Source: JAJRAN01 sp963827135 (GTDB taxonomy: Archaea > Thermoplasmatota > Thermoplasmata > Methanomassiliicoccales > UBA472). Taken from it: a stretch of 64,000 bases of DNA. A program made the translations under genes and the position numbers. The stretch lies in NCBI GenBank assembly GCA_963827135.1, contig CAWGZX010000005.1, positions 558,001 to 622,000 of the forward strand. The letters run 5' to 3'. A model generated the notes under the pieces. That model made no database searches. It was given only the letters and a program-made list of their open reading frames with translations, and was not told the origin of the DNA. How positions within the stretch are numbered: the first letter of the stretch is position 1; the number at the start of each line of letters is the position of its first letter. Shown one piece after another: positions 42,737 to 51,571 of the stretch.

Positions 42737-42763
42737 CTTTGAGACGGGGCGGTTGGACTGCCT

Positions 42764-44200
42764 GTGGGTGGCTTTGACCGAGTTTTGGATTGCCCAGACG
42801 TTGCGTACGAACCTTCGCACGATTGCCTGCCTCAAAGCTGCGTCCTTTGGTGGGCGCTTCGTGTAGAGGTCGATGAAGATAAGACGGCACACTATGTTAC
42901 CTCGGTCGAGGCGGCAAGCACGCAAGGCAAACGGAGATGCGCCATAATCACCCTGGATGAAAGGTTGGAGGAGATCGAGGAGCTCGCCCTGAGCGCTGGC
43001 TATGAGATAATATATGAGATTATCCAGAGGAGGACGAGGCCCGACCCAACGACCTTTCTCGGGAAAGGTAAAATCGAGGAGGTGGGAAAGGCTCTCGAAG
43101 CGAGGAAGGTGGATGCGTTGATCGTCAACGGTGACCTCAAGCCGAGCCACCACTACGTTCTTGAGAACAGCCTCAAGGTGGAATGCGTCGATAGGGTACG
43201 TCTGGTCCTGGAGATATTCATGCTGAGGGCGAACAACAAGGAATCGCGGCTGCAGGTGGAGAGAGCTAAGCTGAGGTACGAGGTCCCCCTTCTCCGGGAG
43301 TGGATCCATAGCGCCAAAATGGGGGAGCACCCTGGATTTCTCGGGGGAGGGGAGTATGCGGTCGATGTTTACTATGATCTGATAAAGAAAAGGATGAGGA
43401 AGATAGATGAGGAGCTGGATAAAGAGAGGGAGTCCAACGACCAGAGGCGCACACATCGGAAGCGGAAGGGGTTCCACTTAGTCAGCTTGGCAGGCTATAC
43501 CAACGCTGGCAAATCGTCACTGATGGAGTCTCTGACCAAAGAGAAGGTCCTGATAGAGGATAGAATGTTCTCCACCCTTTCGACAACGACCAAGAAGCTC
43601 AAGGGTACATCGCTCCCTATCTTGATAACGGACACCATAGGCTTCCTTCACAATCTCCCTCCATTCATTATAGAAGCTTTCAAGAACACGATTACCGAGA
43701 TATTCAATGCCGATCTGATTCTTCTTGTAGTTGACGCTTCCGATGAATGGCATGAGGTGGAGAGGAAGTTATCCACCTCGGAGGCGGTCCTATTCCCTGA
43801 AGTGGAGATGGAAAGAATCTTCCTCGTCGTCAATAAGATGGATCGTCTAGGGATAGAGGAGAGACAATCCCTTCTAGATAAGATAGGAGAAAGGTGGCAG
43901 AGCCCTGACATATATCCAATATCGGCCTTGATGGGAGGGGGCGTGCCTTGGCTGGAGGATGCGATAGTTGGGCGCTTCTCCCATAGGACGAGATTCGATA
44001 TCGTCCTTCCACAGACTGGAGGGACTGAAGAATTTCTAACATGGTTAAGGAAGAACGCATCGATAACCAAGCTACAATACGCCAACGATGTTAGGGTGGC
44101 GGGGTCCTGCGACGAAGCGGACGCGAAAAAGCTGCGAACCGCGGTACTGCGACTCGGTGGTAGAGTGAAGATCGATGAATCACCTGTGCCAGCTCGTTAG
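42764..44200 (+). CDS. hflX: GTPase HflX
   Basis: The 478-residue frame holds the HflX N-terminal domain (DPTTFLGKGKIEEVGKALEA), the coiled linker with SRLQVERAKLRYEVPLL, and the G domain: G1 GYTNAGKSSL, G3 DTIGF, G4 NKMD. HflX binds the 50S subunit and splits or rescues stalled ribosomes. The start is uncertain: only GTG 42764 and TTG 42785 are available, and the first 45 residues look unlike the family and have atypical codon use, so the true start may use a rare codon further down. ORB2 lies just before it. Confidence 0.88.
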   Translation: MGGFDRVLDCPDVAYEPSHDCLPQSCVLWWALRVEVDEDKTAHYVTSVEAASTQGKRRCAIITLDERLEEIEELALSAGYEIIYEIIQRRTRPDPTTFLGKGKIEEVGKALEARKVDALIVNGDLKPSHHYVLENSLKVECVDRVRLVLEIFMLRANNKESRLQVERAKLRYEVPLLREWIHSAKMGEHPGFLGGGEYAVDVYYDLIKKRMRKIDEELDKERESNDQRRTHRKRKGFHLVSLAGYTNAGKSSLMESLTKEKVLIEDRMFSTLSTTTKKLKGTSLPILITDTIGFLHNLPPFIIEAFKNTITEIFNADLILLVVDASDEWHEVERKLSTSEAVLFPEVEMERIFLVVNKMDRLGIEERQSLLDKIGERWQSPDIYPISALMGGGVPWLEDAIVGRFSHRTRFDIVLPQTGGTEEFLTWLRKNASITKLQYANDVRVAGSCDEADAKKLRTAVLRLGGRVKIDESPVPAR

Positions 44201-44239
44201 CGGGGAGCTGAGAGGCCGTCCGGACCGATCGCACGAAAC

Positions 44240-44266
44240 CTTTCCACAGGAAACGAAGGGGTCCCC
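44240..44266 (+). repeat. Origin recognition box (ORB3), inverted copy
   Basis: TTTCCACAGGAAACGAAGGG followed by GTCCCC on the plus strand keeps the GGAAACGAAGGGG core in the opposite orientation to ORB1 and ORB2. It lies between the ends of hflX and the convergent membrane gene. Confidence 0.7.
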
Positions 44267-44267
44267 C

Positions 44268-44615
44268 TCACTTCACGCCAAGATCTTCCTTCTTCTTCTT
44301 CAACTTGGCATCGAACCTGGTGGGGAGCCTCCAGGCGAGATATTCTACCTCGTCCTGTTCTTTCTTGAACTCCGCCCTGCTTGCGATCTTCATGTAGTGG
44401 TCGAATTGCGAAGTGAGTTTGAGGTAGCTCGCCAGCAGATAGATGCCGATGACGAAGACGATCAGACCGATGACGATCGTCCAATAGGCCCAATCCCCCA
44501 AGCCGATGTCGTAAATGGTCAGGTCGAATAGGCTTAGGACCGACAGTATCACACCGACCCCGGTCACGAGCACGGCGATTTCAAGCGCATGCTCCACATG
44601 GAAGGGCTTTGGCAT
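44268..44615 (-). CDS. Two-span membrane protein with charged tail (115 aa)
   Basis: It has an N-terminal MPKPFHVEHALE, then two membrane helices (about 12-32 and 44-66). The cytoplasmic C-terminal half is rich in Lys/Glu (RAEFKKEQDEVEY, KLKKKKEDLG). ATG 44615 sits behind a TATA element ATTAATGTATAATC at 44637-44650 (minus strand), leaderless. No family is recognised. Confidence 0.7.
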   Translation of the reverse strand: MPKPFHVEHALEIAVLVTGVGVILSVLSLFDLTIYDIGLGDWAYWTIVIGLIVFVIGIYLLASYLKLTSQFDHYMKIASRAEFKKEQDEVEYLAWRLPTRFDAKLKKKKEDLGVK

Positions 44616-44715
44616 AGAGGGGCGAATCGCTCTTCGATTATACATTAATTTTTCCAGTGCGAGGGCTAATTGCAAACGTCCGTAACCTAAACCTCTAGAA
44701 CATGTCAAGGCATCC

Positions 44716-45048
44716 ATGCGCATCAGCACGAACCGGCTCCTGCTCCTCGCCGTATCCGCGACCTTGGTGCTCGCCCTGGCCTCGGACCCATCCCCACCCA
44801 TTTCCTCGAGCCTCGACCAAGCAAACTGGGAGGGCGGCCGGGCGACAATAATATGTCAGGTCGTCTCCGTTCAGGAGCGGGCGAACGGAACGACGCTGAC
44901 AATTATCGACTCGGCTCAGGCCCATGCCAAGGCCTTCATGCCTTTGTCGATTGGGCCGCCCCCATCCATTGGTCGGATCGTCTCTCTCACCCTTTCCCCC
45001 TCGGATAGGGCCGATTTCTTCTTCGTCGAGGAGATCAGCTATCTCTAG
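44716..45048 (+). CDS. Secreted OB-fold-like protein (110 aa)
   Basis: An N-terminal signal peptide (RLLLLAVSATLVLALAS) is followed by about 80 residues of beta-rich sequence with OB-like spacing: ATIICQVVSVQERANGTTLT and IGRIVSLTLSPSDRADFFFV. Such small exported OB proteins of archaea are mostly uncharacterised. The gene is just upstream of tiaS (49 nt gap) on the same strand; the tiaS gene has its own TATA element inside the end of this gene region. Confidence 0.6.
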   Translation: MRISTNRLLLLAVSATLVLALASDPSPPISSSLDQANWEGGRATIICQVVSVQERANGTTLTIIDSAQAHAKAFMPLSIGPPPSIGRIVSLTLSPSDRADFFFVEEISYL

Positions 45049-45097
45049 ACTACCGACAGAAAAGGGTTTAGGGTCGCTCGCCCTCCACGCCCTCGCC

Positions 45098-46399
45098 ATG
45101 TACGTCGCGTTCGACGACACCGATTCAACAAGCTCCATGTGCACAACGTTCCTGGCCACCGAAGTGGTCCGGGAACTGGGCCATTACGACCTGATAGGCC
45201 ACCCACGGCTCGTAAGGCTCAATCCGGCGGTCCCTTGGAAGACCAGGGGGAACGGGGCCTTGGAGTTGAGGTTCGGTGAGGGAAGAGGCAAGGCGACCAT
45301 CATCGGAAGCATCGGTGGCAGGGACGTCCGGTGCTTCCCCCGCTGCAAGGGAGAGGCGGGCATGGAGGAAGTGCTGGAGACCTGCTCGCGCCTCATCGAC
45401 CGATGGTCCAGGACCCAGGAGGGTGCCAGCCCCGGGCTGGTCGTGTGCGAGAAGCGCCCCTCCCCTAAGCTATATTGGCAGGCAGTTAGGACCATCGTGG
45501 ACCGCAACCGGGTCGAGGAGGAGCTCAAGAACATCGGCGCGCGAACCTATCAGCTGGCGGGGGGCCGGGGGATAATCGGGGCTGCCGCAGCGATCTCCTG
45601 GAGGCCGCGGGATCGGACCTACGAGACTCTGACCTATCGTGCCAGGGAGCTTTGGGGGAAGCCGAGGACTGTAGAGGCGGAGGACGTCGAGCGCTTGGAC
45701 GAGCGGTTCCCGTCCACGTTCAACAACTTCGATGACGAGGCGGGGAGGACGGCCATCGTCCCGCATTCGCGATGCCCGATACTATTCGGGGTGCGGGGGG
45801 ACGACGCAAAGGACACGATCGAGGCCGCCGCCTCGGTGCGCTCTGAGACGAAGGACCGCTGGCTGACATTCCTCAGCAACCAAGGTACCGACGACCACAT
45901 CATCGCAGGGAGAGGCGAACTTCGACCCTGGAGCTCTTATCGGATCAAGGGCACGGTCGCCTCGCGCCCCAGGACCATCGCGGGAGGGCACGTGATCTTC
46001 GAGCTTAGGATCGGGCCCAGCAAGATGCTGGACTGCGCTGCCTATGAGCCCTCGAAAGGCTTCAGGGCCGTCGTCCGCCGACTGGTCCCCGGGGACGAGG
46101 TGGAGGTGATGGGAGAGCTGCGAGAGGCGCCCAGGACCTTGAATCTGGAGAAGCTCCACGTCGTCAAGTTGACCGAGGCGCTGCGCAAGTCCTCAAACCC
46201 CATCTGCCCTGAATGCGGCAAGAGCATGGGGTCCATGGGCCGAGCCATGGGGTTCCGCTGCAAGCGATGCCGGACCAAGGCGGGGGGCGGGGAGAAATAT
46301 GAACTCGTCGAACGTGCCATCGCTCCTGGCTGGTACGAGCCGCCCGTCTGCGCCAGGCGCCACATCAGCAAGCCCCTGAAGCGCATGGCCATTAGCTGA
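45098..46399 (+). CDS. tiaS: tRNA(Ile2) 2-agmatinylcytidine synthetase
   Basis: This 433-residue TiaS has the kinase-like start FDDTDSTSSMCTTF, then RLVRLNPAVPWKTRGNGA, GGRGIIGAAAAISW, an OB domain (YRIKGTVASRP) and a C-terminal zinc ribbon (CPECGKS and CKRC). It attaches agmatine to C34 of tRNA-Ile(CAU) so that it reads AUA, and is archaea-specific. ATG 45098 is leaderless behind AAAGGGTTTAGGG (45061-45073). Confidence 0.95.
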   Translation: MYVAFDDTDSTSSMCTTFLATEVVRELGHYDLIGHPRLVRLNPAVPWKTRGNGALELRFGEGRGKATIIGSIGGRDVRCFPRCKGEAGMEEVLETCSRLIDRWSRTQEGASPGLVVCEKRPSPKLYWQAVRTIVDRNRVEEELKNIGARTYQLAGGRGIIGAAAAISWRPRDRTYETLTYRARELWGKPRTVEAEDVERLDERFPSTFNNFDDEAGRTAIVPHSRCPILFGVRGDDAKDTIEAAASVRSETKDRWLTFLSNQGTDDHIIAGRGELRPWSSYRIKGTVASRPRTIAGGHVIFELRIGPSKMLDCAAYEPSKGFRAVVRRLVPGDEVEVMGELREAPRTLNLEKLHVVKLTEALRKSSNPICPECGKSMGSMGRAMGFRCKRCRTKAGGGEKYELVERAIAPGWYEPPVCARRHISKPLKRMAIS

Positions 46400-46481
46400 C
46401 TTCGTTCATGGTCGTATGACCGCATCGTCAATTTTTTATACGGATATCTGCTTCGACGCCCTAATCTAGAGGAGATCCGCG

Positions 46482-47660
46482 ATGACTAATGAAGCGGTCA
46501 TATTGAGCGCCAGCCGCACGGCGGTCGGCAAGTTCGGAGGCACTTTGAAGGAGACGGCCGCGCCCGACCTGGGCGCCGCGGTCATCAAAGAGAGCATTCG
46601 CAGGGCGGGACTGGACCCGAAGGAGATCCAGGAATGCATCATGGGGATAGTGCTCTCCGCTGGCGTAGGACAGAACCCTGCGCGCCAGGCAGCGATGAAG
46701 GCGGGACTGAGGCCGGAGGTCGGCTCGCTCAACGTCAACAAGGTCTGCGGCTCTGGACTGAAAGCGGTCATGCTGGCTGCGAACTCCATCCGCGCCGGGG
46801 AGCACGAAGTCATCGTCGCCGGGGGCATGGAGAACATGAACATGGCGCCCTACCTGCTGCAGCAGGCCAGGTACGGCTACCGCCTCAACGACAACAAGAT
46901 CGTCGACCACATGGTCCATGACGGGCTCTGGGACGCGTTCAACAACGTGCACATGGGCATCACCGGTGAGGTGGTGGCCGAGCGCTACCACGTCACCAGG
47001 CAGGAGGCGGACCAGTTGTCCGCGGACAGCCACAGGAAGGCGCATGAGGCGACCTCCTCGGGCAAATTCAGCAAGGAGATCGTGGCTTACAGGATCCCTT
47101 CCAAGAAGGGCGACATCGAATTCAAGGTGGACGAGGGCGTCAGGGCGGACACGACCCTGGAGTCGCTGTCCAAGCTCAAGCCGGTCTTCAAGGAGGGCGG
47201 CGTGGTGACGGCTGGCAACGCATCGCAGCTGAGCGACGGCGCTTCCGCCCTGGTCGTGGCGTCTAGGAAGTTCGCCGAGCAGAGGGGGATCAAGCCGCTG
47301 GCGAGCATCGAGGGATACCACACCGGGGGGGTGGAGCCCAAGCTCATCATGGAGGCGCCCATCCCCACGACGAGGGAGCTGCTGAGCAAGTTGAAGCTCA
47401 CCATCGACGATGTGGACCTGTTCGAGCACAACGAGGCCTTCGCCACCGCCTCCGTGGCGGTGAAGCGGGAGCTGAGGGTGCCGGACGACATCTTCAACGT
47501 AAACGGCGGCGCGGTGGCCCTGGGGCACCCCATCGGATGCAGCGGGGCCCGGGTGCTGACCACCCTCATCTACGCCATGATCGACCGGGGGGCGCACCGT
47601 GGCCTGGCCACTCTGTGCCTGGGCGGTGGCAATGCCGTTTCCATGACCGTGGTGCGCTGA
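46482..47660 (+). CDS. Acetyl-CoA acetyltransferase (thiolase)
   Basis: This 392-residue biosynthetic/degradative-type thiolase has catalytic Cys89 (VCGSGLKAV), His349 (GHPIGCSGAR) and Cys379 (CLGGGNA), with NEAFA between. It condenses two acetyl-CoA or cleaves acetoacetyl-CoA. This bacterial-type AtoB form differs from the archaeal thiolase linked to HMG-CoA synthase, so transfer from bacteria is possible. A TATA element TTTTTTATACGG lies at 46432-46443 and GAGGAGAT precedes the ATG. Confidence 0.93.
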   Translation: MTNEAVILSASRTAVGKFGGTLKETAAPDLGAAVIKESIRRAGLDPKEIQECIMGIVLSAGVGQNPARQAAMKAGLRPEVGSLNVNKVCGSGLKAVMLAANSIRAGEHEVIVAGGMENMNMAPYLLQQARYGYRLNDNKIVDHMVHDGLWDAFNNVHMGITGEVVAERYHVTRQEADQLSADSHRKAHEATSSGKFSKEIVAYRIPSKKGDIEFKVDEGVRADTTLESLSKLKPVFKEGGVVTAGNASQLSDGASALVVASRKFAEQRGIKPLASIEGYHTGGVEPKLIMEAPIPTTRELLSKLKLTIDDVDLFEHNEAFATASVAVKRELRVPDDIFNVNGGAVALGHPIGCSGARVLTTLIYAMIDRGAHRGLATLCLGGGNAVSMTVVR

Positions 47661-47758
47661 GCCGCGCGCCAGGCCTTTCCCCGGTTCTCATTTCCCTAAA
47701 CGAAGCCAATCGAAAATAGATTTTATAATCAAGAACGCATGACAAAGCGGGGTAATCG

Positions 47759-49000
47759 ATGCCATCCTTGGAACAGATCATCACCGCGGTGGAGACGTAC
47801 CGGAACGACATGGTCGACGCTCTCACCGAGATGCTGAGGATCCCTGCCATAGGACCGGAGAACGGCGGGGAGGGCGAGTTCGAGAGGGCCCGCTTCGTCA
47901 AGGAGCTGGCCGAGAGGTGCGGCTTCGAAGACATCGAGATGTACGACGCCCTGGACGAGAGGGTCCGGCTGCGCCTGCGGCCGAACGTGGTGGCCCGGAA
48001 GAAGGGCCAGGCCGACCAGATGGTGTGGATCGTCTCCCACATGGACACCGTGACCCCGGGGAATCTGGACGCCTGGACGTATCCTCCCTTCTCGCCTAAG
48101 GTCATGGACGGTAAGCTCTACGGTCTTGGGTCCGAGGACAACGGGCAGGCGCTCATTGGCACGCTCTTCGCCGCCAAGGCACTGAACGAGCTCGGGCTCG
48201 TCCCGGAGAGGGGCATAGGCCTGGCCATCGTCTCCGACGAGGAGACCGGCAACACCAAGGGCATCAAGTTCCTGATCGATAACAACGTGTTCCACAAGAA
48301 CGACTTCATCTACGTCCCTGACTTCGGGGTCGAGGACGGGTCGGTCATCGAGGTGGCGGAGAAGCACATCCTCTGGCTCAAGGTCAAGGTCATGGGGAAG
48401 CAGACCCACGCCTCCACGCCCGGCAGAGGGATCAACGCCATGAAGGTGGGCAGCCAGATGATCGACTTCCTAGTGGACCAGCTCAACGGAAAGTATGGCA
48501 AGCTCGAGACCAGCTTCCTCCCCCCCACCAGCACCTTCGAGCCTACCAAGCGGCTGCAGACGGTGGGGAACGTCAACACCGTGCCCGGCGAGGACACCTT
48601 CTGGATCGACTGCCGGATCCTTCCCGATTACAATCCCGACGACGTACTGGAGACGGCGAGGGGGGTGGCCAAGGTCTTCGAGGAGCGCAGCGGCGCCCGA
48701 ATCGGGGTGGAGATCGAGCAGGCCAACCGCTCCGGGCCGCCGTCGAGCACGGAGAGCATCGCGCTGATGTCCTTGGCCTCGGCGATAAAGAAGATCAAGG
48801 GAGTGGACGCCGTCCCGCGCGGCATCGGAGGGGGCACCTGCGCCAACCTGTTCCGTCTCGCTGGCTACGATGCCTATGTGTGGCAGACCGTGGAGGAGAT
48901 GGCCCATTCCGTCAACGAGTACTGCCGCGTGGACAACATGGTCAACGATGCCAAGGTCTATGCGACCGTGCTGGGCTCGCTGTGCTATTCATTGGGCTGA
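47759..49000 (+). CDS. M20 family metallopeptidase / deacylase
   Basis: This 413-residue M20 protein has metal ligands in VSHMDTV, GSEDNGQAL, SDEETGN and the C-terminal EEMAHSVNE, plus a dimerisation domain with KTHAS-like KQTHASTPG. Family members include succinyl-diaminopimelate desuccinylase, ArgE and dipeptidases; this protein most resembles the DapE/ArgE-type predicted by many archaeal annotations, but substrate is open. A TATA element GATTTTATAATC is at 47720-47731. Confidence 0.9.
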   Translation: MPSLEQIITAVETYRNDMVDALTEMLRIPAIGPENGGEGEFERARFVKELAERCGFEDIEMYDALDERVRLRLRPNVVARKKGQADQMVWIVSHMDTVTPGNLDAWTYPPFSPKVMDGKLYGLGSEDNGQALIGTLFAAKALNELGLVPERGIGLAIVSDEETGNTKGIKFLIDNNVFHKNDFIYVPDFGVEDGSVIEVAEKHILWLKVKVMGKQTHASTPGRGINAMKVGSQMIDFLVDQLNGKYGKLETSFLPPTSTFEPTKRLQTVGNVNTVPGEDTFWIDCRILPDYNPDDVLETARGVAKVFEERSGARIGVEIEQANRSGPPSSTESIALMSLASAIKKIKGVDAVPRGIGGGTCANLFRLAGYDAYVWQTVEEMAHSVNEYCRVDNMVNDAKVYATVLGSLCYSLG

Positions 49001-49052
49001 AGGACCGAGATTACCCCGCTCCCATCGCGGAGGGGAGGCATCACTTCGCGCC

Positions 49053-49982
49053 CTACGAGAAAAGCCGGTCCACCATCCACTTGCTGTCGAACTTGGCGAT
49101 CTCCTCGTACTCCTGGCCGGTGGACACGAAGGCCAGAGGCTTCTTGATCGTATAGGCGATGGAGAGCGCGGCGCCTCCCTTGGCGTCGGCGTCGATCTTG
49201 GTCAGGATGACGGCGTCGATGCCCACCGCCGCATCGAAGGCCTTGGCCTGCTCGATCGCGTCGTTGCCAGCGAGCGAGTCGCCGACGAAGATGATGAGAT
49301 GGGGCTTGACCACGCGCTTGATCTTCTTCATCTCGTCCATGAGGTTGGCGTTGGTCTGCATGCGTCCCGCGGTGTCGACCAGTACCACGTCCTTCTTGCG
49401 CGCCTTGGCGTGGTCGACGGCATCGAAGGCCACCGCGGCCGGGTCGCCGCCCGCGGAGTGCTTGACGACCTTCGTGCCCAGGCGCTCGCCGTGGATGCTT
49501 ATCTGCTCGATCGCACCGGCCCGGAAAGTGTCCGAGGCCGACAGAACGGTGGAGATGCCCATCTTGTGCAGGCGGTTGGCTATCTTGGCTATGGCCGTGG
49601 TCTTGCCCGTGCCGTTGACGCCCACGAACATGATGACCGTCGGTCGCTCCGCCTTCTGGACGAAGTCATCGAAATCGAAGGTGCTCTGCTGCAGGACCTT
49701 CTCCACCGCGTTCCGGAGCGCGAGCTTGACCGCGTCCTCCACGCTGAAGCGCTTGTCCACCCTCTTCCCGACCAGGTCGGCCCGCACCTCGCTCTTGATC
49801 TCCTCGACCACCGGCAGGGCGACGTCCGCCTGCATCAGTCCAACCTCCAGCTCCCAGAGGATCTCGTCCAGGTCCTTCTCGTCGATCTTGCGCCCCGAAT
49901 CCCCGACGACCTCCTGGGCCGTCTCGGGGAGAGGCTCCTCCGCCTTCTTGCGGCTAAAGAGCTTCTTCAGGGCCTCGAACAT
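49053..49982 (-). CDS. ftsY: Signal recognition particle receptor FtsY
   Basis: This 309-residue SRP GTPase has a short charged N-terminus, the four-helix N domain, then the G domain with VGVNGTGKTTAIAKIA, DTAGRMQTNANLMDEM and LTKIDADAKGG. It docks ribosome-SRP complexes at the membrane. It is third in a L20a-pfdA-ftsY operon, a cluster conserved in archaea. The stop is followed by the M20 gene on the other strand. Confidence 0.97.
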   Translation of the reverse strand: MFEALKKLFSRKKAEEPLPETAQEVVGDSGRKIDEKDLDEILWELEVGLMQADVALPVVEEIKSEVRADLVGKRVDKRFSVEDAVKLALRNAVEKVLQQSTFDFDDFVQKAERPTVIMFVGVNGTGKTTAIAKIANRLHKMGISTVLSASDTFRAGAIEQISIHGERLGTKVVKHSAGGDPAAVAFDAVDHAKARKKDVVLVDTAGRMQTNANLMDEMKKIKRVVKPHLIIFVGDSLAGNDAIEQAKAFDAAVGIDAVILTKIDADAKGGAALSIAYTIKKPLAFVSTGQEYEEIAKFDSKWMVDRLFS

Positions 49983-49989
49983 GCGCGCC

Positions 49990-50412
49990 TCAGCCCTGGC
50001 CCTGGAGGCGGTCGTACTCGGATTGGACGATCTGGCTGAGCTGGCTGGAACGGGTCTCGAGCATGGTCAGGCTCTCCGTGACCTTCTTACCCGCCTCGGC
50101 AAGCTCGTTGATCCTGGTCTCGAGGGTCTTTATGGCCTCTCCCAGAGGCTTCTCCACGGTGACCCCGGAGCCGACGCCCACCAGCGCCCTCTGGTTGTCC
50201 GCCACCTTGGCGAAAACGAAGGAGTTGCCCCCCACGGGGACAAGGAGCTCGGCGCCCTCCGCCGCGTCCTTCCACTTGCTTAGCGTGTCCCGAGCCCGGG
50301 AGTACTCCTCCAATGAGAAATTGATGATCTGCTGCTGCTCGGCCAGGCTCTCCGCCTGCGCCTTGTACATCTCAAGAGTGGAAAGTGCCTGCCTGATCTC
50401 CTGCTCGTTCAC
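49990..50412 (-). CDS. pfdA: Prefoldin subunit alpha
   Basis: This 140-residue prefoldin alpha has two long coiled-coil arms joined by a beta-hairpin core (ELLVPVGGNSFVFAKVADNQ then VGVGSGVTVEKPLGEAIKTL). It forms the jellyfish-shaped holdase with the beta subunit. The start overlaps the L20a stop (ATGA at 50409-50412). Its N- and C-terminal helices are rich in Gln/Glu. Confidence 0.94.
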   Translation of the reverse strand: MNEQEIRQALSTLEMYKAQAESLAEQQQIINFSLEEYSRARDTLSKWKDAAEGAELLVPVGGNSFVFAKVADNQRALVGVGSGVTVEKPLGEAIKTLETRINELAEAGKKVTESLTMLETRSSQLSQIVQSEYDRLQGQG

Positions 50413-50654
50413 TTGGCACCACCGACCTGGTGCTTGACCACCGGGTCCGTGATCTCCTCTTCCTTGAGGGGCACCAGCTCTTTGATCATGATGTTCCTCC
50501 TGACCACGCGGTGCCGGCTGCCGAAGCTGGAGACGATCTTCTCCGCCGCGGCCTTCTCGTCCTTGGCGGCGACCTCCACCTTGAATTCTTGGAGGTCATT
50601 TCGGTATTCGCCCTTCTTGACCCTGTATGCACCGATCGCTCTGAACGCCTTCAT
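50409..50654 (-). CDS. Ribosomal protein L20a / LX (L18Ae family)
   Basis: This 81-residue LX protein has MKAFRAIGAYRVKKGEYRND at the N-terminus and a small C-terminal extension, the archaeal homologue of eL20 (L18Ae). The central SFGSRHRVVRRNIMIKELVP matches the family. It is the first gene of the L20a-pfdA-ftsY operon. ATG 50654 is used rather than a longer frame, since the TATA box lies within the latter. Confidence 0.92.
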   Translation of the reverse strand: MKAFRAIGAYRVKKGEYRNDLQEFKVEVAAKDEKAAAEKIVSSFGSRHRVVRRNIMIKELVPLKEEEITDPVVKHQVGGAK

Positions 50655-50686
50655 GCCTATCGCCTTCGGCACCGAAGCAGAACATA

Positions 50687-50696
50687 CGAATAAAGC
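50687..50696. promoter_or_regulatory. Shared bidirectional TATA element (L20a operon and radical SAM gene)
   Basis: CGAATAAAGC can be read as a TATA box on both strands. It lies about 27 nt before the plus-strand ATG at 50717 (leaderless) and about 35 nt before the L20a ATG at 50654. Use in both directions is inferred from spacing. Confidence 0.5.
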
Positions 50697-50716
50697 TTTT
50701 GCCCATTCCCACATCG

Positions 50717-51571
50717 ATGGCATCCGTGCCTGGAAAAGTCACGTTCTACCGTCCAGGGAGTTCATTCCCCGCGGTCTCGGTCACCGGAAGGAGGTGCGAG
50801 CTGATGTGCGACTATTGCCAAGGCCATTACCTTGAGGGCATGGTCGCGGTCGATTCGGCCGGGGGGCTGCTCGCTCTCGCTCGCAAGCTCGACGCCCAGG
50901 GCGCTAAGGGCTTCCTCCTCAGCGGAGGCTGCGATCCCAGAGGGAAGGTCCCGCTCCAGGGCTTCTTGGGCGCCGTGGCGCGCGTGAAGGAAGAGACCTC
51001 TCTGGCCATCAACATCCACACCGGCATCCTTGATGGTCCTGAGGAGGCCAGGGCCCTGGTCGCCTGCGGCGCCGACTGCCTATCGGTGGACATCGTGCAG
51101 GATCCAACCTTGATAAGCAGGATCATGCACCTGGAACGCGGACCGGAGGATTACGCCAGGACCTTGGAGCTGCTCTTTGACGAGGGAGCGCGGAACGTCG
51201 CCCCGCACGTCTGCATCGGTCTTTCCAGCTCGATCGAGGGCGAGATATCCTCTCTGCGGCTGATATCCAGATACCCGGTCAGCTCGGTCATCCTGCTCTC
51301 GTTCCTTCTCGCCCGGGGGACGCCCATGTCCTCGATGAGGTCGCCTGACCGTGAGCGCGTGATCGAGGTGGCCAAGGCCGCGGTCGAAATGGTCAAGGCG
51401 CCCGTGACCATAGGATGCATGCGCCCCCGAGGGGGCTGGGAGCTGGAGACGGAGCTCATCCGCTCTGGCGTGAGGTCCATGGCCATGCCCTCCCCGCGGA
51501 CGGTCCGATGGGCCGAATCATATGGGATCGAGGTGGAGTGGCGCGAGGAGTGCTGCGCCCTTCAGCGGTAG
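50717..51571 (+). CDS. Radical SAM protein, biotin-synthase-like (COG1856 type)
   Basis: The 284-residue protein has the CxxxCxxC cluster motif in RRCELMCDYCQGHYL, then GFLLSGGCDPRGKVPL, LAINIHTGILDG and NVAPHVCIGLSS. The architecture matches the archaeal biotin-synthase homologues of COG1856. It does not have the second-cluster ligands of true BioB that I would expect, so it is probably not biotin synthase. The product is unknown. ATG 50717 is leaderless; its last 10 nt overlap the convergent membrane gene. Confidence 0.85.
   Translation: MASVPGKVTFYRPGSSFPAVSVTGRRCELMCDYCQGHYLEGMVAVDSAGGLLALARKLDAQGAKGFLLSGGCDPRGKVPLQGFLGAVARVKEETSLAINIHTGILDGPEEARALVACGADCLSVDIVQDPTLISRIMHLERGPEDYARTLELLFDEGARNVAPHVCIGLSSSIEGEISSLRLISRYPVSSVILLSFLLARGTPMSSMRSPDRERVIEVAKAAVEMVKAPVTIGCMRPRGGWELETELIRSGVRSMAMPSPRTVRWAESYGIEVEWREECCALQR

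Larger units (their letters stand above)
42522..42763. other. Probable replication origin (oriC) with two ORB repeats and an AT-rich stretch
   Basis: This 242 nt intergenic region separates orc1/cdc6 and hflX. It holds two direct ORB-like repeats exactly 150 nt apart (42560-42586 and 42710-42736), flanking an AT-rich stretch at about 42627-42700 that could unwind. A third, inverted copy lies at 44240-44266. The layout matches euryarchaeal origins, where ORBs surround a duplex-unwinding element next to the initiator gene. Confidence 0.78.

Noticed and set aside
46461..47597. Open frame on the minus strand (378 codons) opposite the thiolase
   Set aside because: The thiolase catalytic residues on the plus strand decide the issue; the antisense frame has no motif.
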